Source: Anaerolineaceae bacterium (lineage in GTDB: Bacteria > Chloroflexota > Anaerolineae > Anaerolineales > Anaerolineaceae). From it: a DNA stretch of 9,609 nucleotides. The stretch is from the NCBI GenBank assembly GCA_014860845.1, contig JACZIY010000490.1, positions 1-9,609 of the forward strand, given 5' to 3'. The translations under genes were made by a program, and so were the position numbers. Positions 5,012 through 9,609 of the stretch are shown in pieces. How positions within the stretch are numbered: the first letter of the stretch is position 1; each line of letters begins with the position of its first letter. The notes under the pieces were generated by a model, which worked only from the letters and a program-made list of their open reading frames with translations, was not told the DNA's origin and ran no database searches.

Positions 5012-6337
5012 ATGTCTAAGAAGTTACTTACTTTGATCAGTGTGTTACTGATCGCAATGTTTGTTTTATCAGCCTGTAAACCCGCTGAAACACCTGTAGA
5101 ACCGGCTGCTCCTGCTGAACCTGCCGCTCCTGCTGAACCTGCTGCTCCAGCTGAGCCCGCTGCTCCTGTTGAACCTGCTGCTCCTGCTGAACCTCCTGCT
5201 GAACCGGTAACCATCACCGTATGGAACCAATGGGATGGCGCGTATTTAGCTGCCATTGAACAAGCATTCCGTGATTACGAAGCTGAGCATCCCAATGTGA
5301 AGATTGACCTTTCAAAACCAGAAGATGTAAAAAATGCTCTTACAGTCGCAATCCCCGCTGGTGAAGGTCCTGATATCATTGGTTGGGCAAATGACGCCAT
5401 TGGTGAACAAGCCCTCAATGGCAACATTGTCGCTATCAGTGACTTAGGTGTCGACGCAGCATTTTTGGAAGCCAATTATGAACCGGCCGCTGTTGCTGGT
5501 GTTCAATGGTCAGGAATGATTTGGGGTTTGCCCGAATCTCAGGAAGGTATTGCATTGATTTACAACAAAGCCGTTGTAACTGAAGAATATCTACCCACTG
5601 ATCCGATGGATTTCGAAGATCTTTATGAAAAAGCAAAGAAATTCCAGGAAGATACTGGCAATGTTCTGGTTTGTAACCAAGCATTTGGTGGTTCAGATGC
5701 TTATCATATGTCTCCCATTTACTTCGGTTTTGGTTTACCATCCTATGTAGATGAAGAGGGTAATGCCTTCCTCAATACTCCAGAAGCACTTGCAGCTGGT
5801 GAATGGTTAAAGAAATTTGCTACAGTATCCTATGCAGAAAACAGCTATGATATTTGTAATGCCGCCTTAGCCGAAGGTAAAATTGGTATGTGGTGGACTG
5901 GTCCATGGGCTGTAGCTGGTGTTGAAGCCAGTGGCGTTGACTATGGAATTTTACCAATGGGTAGCCCATTCGTTGGTATCAAAGTCCTGATGATGAGCAA
6001 GAATGCAGTTGACCGTGGTAATGCAGAAATTGCACTGGATATCATGAAATACTTTACCAGTGCTGATGTGCAAAAGAAAATCGCTTTGGTCAACAAGACC
6101 ATTCCAGCTGCAACTGGTGCTTTGAATGATCCGGAAGTTTCATCCTTAGCTGCTGTAATTGGATTCGGTGCTGCCTTGAATCTTGGTGTACCTATGTCAC
6201 CTTCTCCATTCTCCTCAGCACAGTGGGGTCCAGTTGGTGATGCTTCCGCAGCCATTTGGACTGGCGCTCAAGAACCAGGCGTAGCTTTGGAAGCCGCTCA
6301 AGCTGCTATTGAAGAAGCTGTTGCTGGCATGCAGTAA
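5012..6337 (+). CDS. Maltose/malto-oligosaccharide-type ABC transporter substrate-binding lipoprotein (family 1, CUT1)
   Basis: A 441-residue MalE-like binding protein anchored as a lipoprotein. It has a Lys-Lys n-region, a hydrophobic core and the lipobox L-S-A-C with Cys22. Residues 31-60 are five copies of the hexapeptide P-A-A-P-A-E (one with V), a flexible spacer between membrane and domain. The mature domain begins VTITVWNQW (66-74), the usual first strand of family 1 binding proteins. Later signs are GEGPDIIGWAND, GMIWGLPESQEGIALIYNK, and EGKIGMWWTGPWAVAG, the MalE-type helix that contacts the ligand. GGAGG (5002-5006) is 5 nt before the ATG. A strong hairpin follows the stop, then the two permease genes, so this is the first component of the importer and is probably its most abundant one. 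A malto-oligosaccharide ligand is inferred from the adjacent amylase. Other oligosaccharides remain possible. Confidence 0.9.
   Translation: MSKKLLTLISVLLIAMFVLSACKPAETPVEPAAPAEPAAPAEPAAPAEPAAPVEPAAPAEPPAEPVTITVWNQWDGAYLAAIEQAFRDYEAEHPNVKIDLSKPEDVKNALTVAIPAGEGPDIIGWANDAIGEQALNGNIVAISDLGVDAAFLEANYEPAAVAGVQWSGMIWGLPESQEGIALIYNKAVVTEEYLPTDPMDFEDLYEKAKKFQEDTGNVLVCNQAFGGSDAYHMSPIYFGFGLPSYVDEEGNAFLNTPEALAAGEWLKKFATVSYAENSYDICNAALAEGKIGMWWTGPWAVAGVEASGVDYGILPMGSPFVGIKVLMMSKNAVDRGNAEIALDIMKYFTSADVQKKIALVNKTIPAATGALNDPEVSSLAAVIGFGAALNLGVPMSPSPFSSAQWGPVGDASAAIWTGAQEPGVALEAAQAAIEEAVAGMQ
5102..5191 (+). repeat. Five tandem 18-bp repeats coding the P-A-A-P-A-E linker
   Basis: Five head-to-tail units with the rough consensus CCTGCTGCTCCTGCTGAA encode residues 31-60 of the binding lipoprotein. 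The units differ mostly at third codon positions and once by GCT to GTT (Ala to Val). A shorter remainder follows. Differences at silent positions suggest that the protein sequence is maintained, while the DNA repeat could still gain or lose units by slippage. Confidence 0.85.
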
Positions 6338-6351
6338 ATATTTTGACAACA

Positions 6352-6378
6352 ATGGGGAGGAGGATATCTCCTCCCCAT
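6352..6378 (+). terminator. Strong intercistronic hairpin after the binding-protein gene
   Basis: ATGGGGAGGAG and CTCCTCCCCAT are perfect 11-base complements around a GATAT loop, 14 nt after the stop of the binding-protein gene and 29 nt before the permease start. The tail (CTTCATTCC) has no proper U-tract, so full intrinsic termination is unlikely. A partial terminator, or a barrier to 3' decay that raises the level of binding-protein message over permease message, is more likely. This is comparable in position and logic to the malE-malF gap of E. coli. Confidence 0.65.
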
Positions 6379-6407
6379 CTTCATTCCTGAGTCGAAAGGA
6401 GTAAGTG

Positions 6408-7625
6408 ATGAGCGCCTGGATGGGCCGTAGAAAATGGATCACAGTTTCCTTATTTCTCTTGCCGACAATTTTAGCCATATTAGTTTTCAACGTTTATCCA
6501 ATTCTTCTCAATTCCTACATTTCATTTACAAATAGAAATAAATTTCGTCCAAACCCTGATTGTGGTGTAACTTTAACTGGATTGCTGGACCCACTTTGTT
6601 GGCCAGCGTTTCGTGAGAATGCCCCTACAGGTTTAGGTAAACCTTATGTAATTCAAGAACCTCTCCTTGCAAATTATGATTCCTTAATGGGAAAACTATT
6701 TCAACCGGAAGCATTATTAAGTTTGCTTCTGATTGGTGTGGCATTTGTACCACTTATTGGCGTGAATTATTTTAATAAACGGCAGGAAAGAAAACTAGAA
6801 GAAAAAATTGCTCCTGGTTTACTTTGGATTTTGGGAATTATCTTAACGGTTTCTTTATTCTTTATTCTTGATGTCCCGAATTCCATTAAAACCTTGATGG
6901 ACACCGGTGACTTTCTGGCTGTTGTATTAAGAACAGTGTTATTTGTTGCCCTACGAGTACCATTAACTTTTGTCATAGGATTAATCCTGGCATTAATTCT
7001 GAATATTGAAAATCTAAAAGGCAAAACATTCTTCAGAGTTGTTCTATTTATTCCATGGGGCGCTTCCTCAGTCGCGATATTATTAGCTTTGGTGTGGCAG
7101 TTTTTATTCAGACAACAGGGAACAATTAACCAAATTATCTCTCAGTTTGGTGGAACAGGGCCAATTTGGTTAAATAATCCAATACTTGCCTTTGGCGTTG
7201 TAGTTCTGGCTGATATTTGGTTTTCCTATCCATTTTTTATGGTATCGATATTAGGTGCTCTCCAATCTGTTCCTGGAGAATTATATGAGGCAGCAGAAGT
7301 TGATGGCGCAGGTTGGTGGACACAACTTATGAAAATTACTTTGCCACTTATCCGCCCAGCAGTGCTGCCTGCAGCAGTCCTGACTTCAATAACAGCTTTT
7401 CAAATGTTTGGAACTGCTTTTGCAATTACGGGTGGTGGTCCTCAACGAGGGGCGGGAATACCTGGAGCAACTGAGTTTGTAATGGTTTATGCCTACAAAC
7501 AAATATTCCAACAGCAAAATTATGGAACTGCTACTGCTTTTGCTGTTCTTATTTTCATTATGCTATTCCTGGCAACTCTGTATAGTTTACGAGTAACAAA
7601 AATGACGAAAGGAGCATACGAATGA
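6408..7625 (+). CDS. malF: MalF-type sugar ABC transporter permease
   Basis: An inner-membrane permease of the CUT1 group, 405 residues from this start. The cytoplasmic coupling loop that docks on the ATPase is clear: E294-A-A-E-V-D-G-A-G, then ITLPLIRP to about 317. I count eight membrane segments, at roughly 11-33, 103-121, 138-156, 171-194, 210-232, 262-283, 318-340 and 377-397. This gives N-in/C-in topology and places the EAA loop inside, as in MalF. Residues about 41-100 form an outside loop with Cys52 and Cys64 that could make a disulfide. The loop is far smaller than the P2 domain of E. coli MalF. ATG 6408 is preferred over GTG 6405 because AAAGGAG (6395-6401) is then 6 nt away, not 3. 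The stop overlaps the next start (ATGA). The gene symbol follows from family and context, and the substrate is inferred. Confidence 0.9.
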   Translation: MSAWMGRRKWITVSLFLLPTILAILVFNVYPILLNSYISFTNRNKFRPNPDCGVTLTGLLDPLCWPAFRENAPTGLGKPYVIQEPLLANYDSLMGKLFQPEALLSLLLIGVAFVPLIGVNYFNKRQERKLEEKIAPGLLWILGIILTVSLFFILDVPNSIKTLMDTGDFLAVVLRTVLFVALRVPLTFVIGLILALILNIENLKGKTFFRVVLFIPWGASSVAILLALVWQFLFRQQGTINQIISQFGGTGPIWLNNPILAFGVVVLADIWFSYPFFMVSILGALQSVPGELYEAAEVDGAGWWTQLMKITLPLIRPAVLPAAVLTSITAFQMFGTAFAITGGGPQRGAGIPGATEFVMVYAYKQIFQQQNYGTATAFAVLIFIMLFLATLYSLRVTKMTKGAYE

Positions 7626-8467
7626 AAAGGAAGACGAAACCATGGATTCGTGTACTGCAATATACTATCCTGGTAATTGCTGCATTATATGCTTTTTATC
7701 CCGTCTGGTTTGCCATTCTGGCTTCAGGAAGATTAGGTGACCGCCTTTATACTCTCAATTTTCTTGGAATGTTTATACCGACCCAATGGACATTCGAGAA
7801 TTACCAGGTGATGTTATTTGAACGACCGTTCCTTACCTGGATGACCAATAGTCTCAAAGTTGCCACAATAACTACGATCGCTAGTTTAATCGTTTGTACA
7901 TCGGCAGCATTCGCGTTGTCCAGATTTAGGTTTAAAGGACGTGAATTCTTTCTGGTATTCCTTTTGGCTATTTCAACATTTCCGGGATTGTTATCATTGG
8001 TTGCCATTGCCCAATTATTAACTGCATTAGGGCTTTATGGAAAACATCTGGGTCTGATTTTAGCTTATACAGCCGGTACACTGGTTTTTTGTACCTGGAA
8101 TCTTAAAGGATATTTTGATACGATTCCAGTGGAAATGGAAGAATCAGCCATGCTGGATGGTTGTGGACCTTTACAGGCATTTATTTTGATTGCTTTACCC
8201 CTTGCGAGACCAGCATTGGCTGTTACGGCTATACTTGGCTTCATGTCTGGATGGGGTGACTTTGTTTTTGCTTCTGTCCTCGTACCTGCACCAGATAGTT
8301 TAAAATTGGCTGTACCAGCTTTATATTCCCTAGCGAACTCAATGAGTGTTCCCTGGGGTTACTTTGCAGCCGGTGCTGTAATTGTGATTATTCCTACGAT
8401 TATTGTTTACCTTTCGATGAACCGCTACTTTGAAGGTGGACTGACACTTGGTGGTGTGAAGGGATAA
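7622..8467 (+). CDS. malG: MalG-type sugar ABC transporter permease
   Basis: A 281-residue CUT1 permease, partner of the MalF-like protein. It has the usual six membrane segments, with the first at about 10-32. The EAA loop is E174-S-A-M-L-D-G-C-G through ALPLARP (about 197), preceded by YFDTIPVEMEE, and the protein closes with EGGLTLGGVKG, almost the C-terminus of E. coli MalG, which is known to touch the ATPase. The start codon overlaps the previous stop as ATGA, and AAAGGAG (7608-7614) is 7 nt upstream, so the two permeases should be made in equal amounts. No ATPase gene follows: an inverted repeat and then an amylase gene come next. The complex therefore probably uses a shared MalK/MsmK-type ATPase from another locus. 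Confidence 0.92.
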   Translation: MKRKTKPWIRVLQYTILVIAALYAFYPVWFAILASGRLGDRLYTLNFLGMFIPTQWTFENYQVMLFERPFLTWMTNSLKVATITTIASLIVCTSAAFALSRFRFKGREFFLVFLLAISTFPGLLSLVAIAQLLTALGLYGKHLGLILAYTAGTLVFCTWNLKGYFDTIPVEMEESAMLDGCGPLQAFILIALPLARPALAVTAILGFMSGWGDFVFASVLVPAPDSLKLAVPALYSLANSMSVPWGYFAAGAVIVIIPTIIVYLSMNRYFEGGLTLGGVKG

Positions 8468-8499
8468 ATTTCATCAATCTTTCGACTTATTAATGAATC

Positions 8500-8527
8500 A
8501 ACCAGACCCGGTCATCCGGGTCTGGTT
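8500..8527 (+). terminator. Terminator-like hairpin between malG and the amylase gene
   Basis: AACCAGACCCGG and CCGGGTCTGGTT are perfect 12-base complements around a TCAT loop. On the plus strand the stem is followed by TTT and then nine A residues, so the usual U-tract is missing. A T7 run comes only 15 nt later (8542-8548). The structure is surely stable as RNA, but whether it ends transcription, weakens it or protects the permease message cannot be told from sequence. Confidence 0.55.
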
Positions 8528-8562
8528 TAAAAAAAAACTGATTTTTTTCAGAAAGGGTCTTT

Positions 8563-9609
8563 ATGAGCAAGTATAAATTTTTACTGTTGATTGTTTTCAT
8601 TTTTGCAACTTTATTCTCTGCTTGTTCACAAGACCCAACAATAAATGATCCTGAAGTAGTATCACCAGCCCCAACCATTACAACGACACCAACTTTTACA
8701 CCAACTACATCAGCACTTCAACATGATTTTCCTTGGTGGAACGATGCTGTTTTTTATGAGATATTTGTTCGTAGTTTTTACGATAGTAATGGAGATGGCG
8801 TAGGTGATTTTCAGGGTCTTATCTCAAAATTAGATTATTTAAATGATGGCGATCCCGATAGCAAGGAAGACCTGGGTATTTCTGGAATATGGTTAATGCC
8901 CATTTTCCCTTCAACATCTTATCATGGATATGATGTGATTAATTATAAGGACGTAAATCCAGAATTAGGCACCATGAATGATTTCAGGCAATTTCTGGAA
9001 GAAGCTCACAAACGGAATATTAAGGTAATTATTGATTTTGTTGTCAATCACACATCTATCGAACATCCCTGGTTTGAAGATGCAAGAGCTAACAAGGAAT
9101 CCCCCTATCGAGACTGGTATATTTGGGCTGAAGAAAAACTTGCCTACAAAGGTCCATGGGGTCAGGAAGTATGGCATTTTAACTACGATAATTCCTATTA
9201 CTATGGGGTTTTTTGGTCAGGAATGCCGGATCTAAATTTTCGGAACGAAGAAGTAACAGATGAAGTGTATGATATTGCTGAATTCTGGCTGAAGGATGTA
9301 GGTGTAGATGGCTTTCGCATTGATGGCGCTTTACACTTAATTGAAGATGGTCAAGTCCAAAAAAATACCGATGCAACACATGAATGGTTTCGAGCTTTTA
9401 ACGAACACTACAAGTCAATAAACCCTCAAGCAATGACGGTTGGTGAAGTCTGGGATTCCAATTTTCTGGCGGTCAGGTATGTCAAAGATAAAGAATTTGA
9501 TTTAGTTTTTGATTTTGAACAGGCAGATTCAATCATGTTAGGTGTGATGGGCTCCGATGGTCAACGTGTACTTAATGCTTTGGAATTTAATTACAACTTA
9601 TATCCGGAT
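8563..9609 (+). CDS. Lipoprotein alpha-amylase, GH13 (probably subfamily 36), 3' end beyond the window
   Basis: The first 349 codons of a secreted, membrane-anchored amylase. The signal peptide ends in F-S-A-C (Cys21). Phe at -3 is a little unusual. A Thr/Pro-rich linker (about 34-54) leads into a GH13 barrel. Visible motifs in order: DSNGDGVGD (74-82), a calcium-site loop; YHGYDV (120-125); DFVVNH (158-163), region I; MPDLN (221-225), region V; GFRIDGALH (250-258), region II with nucleophile D254; and VGEVWD (293-298), region III with acid/base E295. Region IV with the third acid lies past the edge. MPDLN together with the oligo-1,6-glucosidase-like loop is typical of GH13_36, a group that includes other lipoprotein amylases such as Halothermothrix AmyA. 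The start is supported by AAAGGG (8552-8557), 5 nt before the ATG. It likely makes malto-oligosaccharides for the adjacent transporter. It could also act on pullulan. Confidence 0.93.
   Translation, partial: MSKYKFLLLIVFIFATLFSACSQDPTINDPEVVSPAPTITTTPTFTPTTSALQHDFPWWNDAVFYEIFVRSFYDSNGDGVGDFQGLISKLDYLNDGDPDSKEDLGISGIWLMPIFPSTSYHGYDVINYKDVNPELGTMNDFRQFLEEAHKRNIKVIIDFVVNHTSIEHPWFEDARANKESPYRDWYIWAEEKLAYKGPWGQEVWHFNYDNSYYYGVFWSGMPDLNFRNEEVTDEVYDIAEFWLKDVGVDGFRIDGALHLIEDGQVQKNTDATHEWFRAFNEHYKSINPQAMTVGEVWDSNFLAVRYVKDKEFDLVFDFEQADSIMLGVMGSDGQRVLNALEFNYNLYPD

Noticed and set aside
4842..5036. A 64-codon plus-strand frame spanning the ROK end and the start of the binding-protein gene
   Set aside because: It overlaps two well-supported genes out of frame and has no recognisable sequence. 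The good ribosome-binding sites belong to the real genes.
4975..5256. A minus-strand frame rich in Gly, Ala and Ser that looks collagen-like
   Set aside because: It is the antisense reading of the P-A-A-P-A-E repeat of the binding lipoprotein. It has no start context and no family features.
5436..5741. A 101-codon minus-strand frame inside the binding-protein gene
   Set aside because: It is antisense to a clearly conserved coding sequence and has no ribosome-binding site or domain, so I treat it as a shadow.
8529..8548. A9 and T7 runs as an intrinsic terminator U-tract
   Set aside because: The T run is 15 nt after the hairpin and the A run directly follows it, the wrong order for a plus-strand intrinsic terminator. 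The hairpin is kept as a separate, hedged entry.
8490..8678. A minus-strand 62-codon frame over the start of the amylase gene
   Set aside because: It overlaps the amylase signal peptide and linker on the opposite strand and shows no domain or start signal.

Overview
This window looks like a stretch of chromosome from a moderately AT-rich bacterium, most likely of the class Anaerolineae (phylum Chloroflexota). That placement is an inference. It rests on three lipoproteins with Pro/Ala/Glu- or Thr/Pro-rich linkers after the lipid-anchored cysteine, on the pairing of a ROK regulator with a CUT1 sugar ABC transporter, and on the gene style. No rRNA or other phylogenetic marker is present.

Layout. 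Bases 18 to 3452 (minus strand) hold four closely spaced genes read leftwards, with gaps of 6 to 18 bp: a PhnD-like substrate-binding lipoprotein, a SanA/DUF218 membrane protein, an HD-domain hydrolase, and a TIM-barrel protein with a C-terminal NTF2/SnoaL-like domain. They probably form one operon. Bases 3453 to 3697 are a divergent regulatory region. It holds a good promoter for the rightward genes, a perfect -10 hexamer almost touching the start of the leftward operon, an 8-bp inverted repeat, and one copy of a 13-bp direct repeat whose second copy lies inside the ROK gene. Bases 3698 to the right edge (plus strand) encode a ROK-family regulator, a maltose-type solute-binding lipoprotein, two MalF/MalG-type permeases that overlap by ATGA, and the first 349 codons of a lipoprotein alpha-amylase (GH13, probably subfamily 36) cut off by the window edge.

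How the genes work together (inference from the families): the surface-tethered amylase would cut starch or glycogen outside the cell, the binding lipoprotein would capture the malto-oligosaccharides, and the two permeases would import them using an ATPase of the MalK/MsmK type that is not encoded here. The ROK protein keeps its sugar-binding and zinc residues and would adjust expression to sugar supply. Two perfect inverted repeats, one right after the binding-protein gene and one between malG and the amylase gene, probably set the different expression levels of the parts.

I see no tRNA, rRNA, CRISPR array, transposase, phage gene or integration site. The starch-uptake half is a recognisable system. 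The leftward operon is less well understood and is the more likely place for something undescribed, although nothing in it proves a new system.
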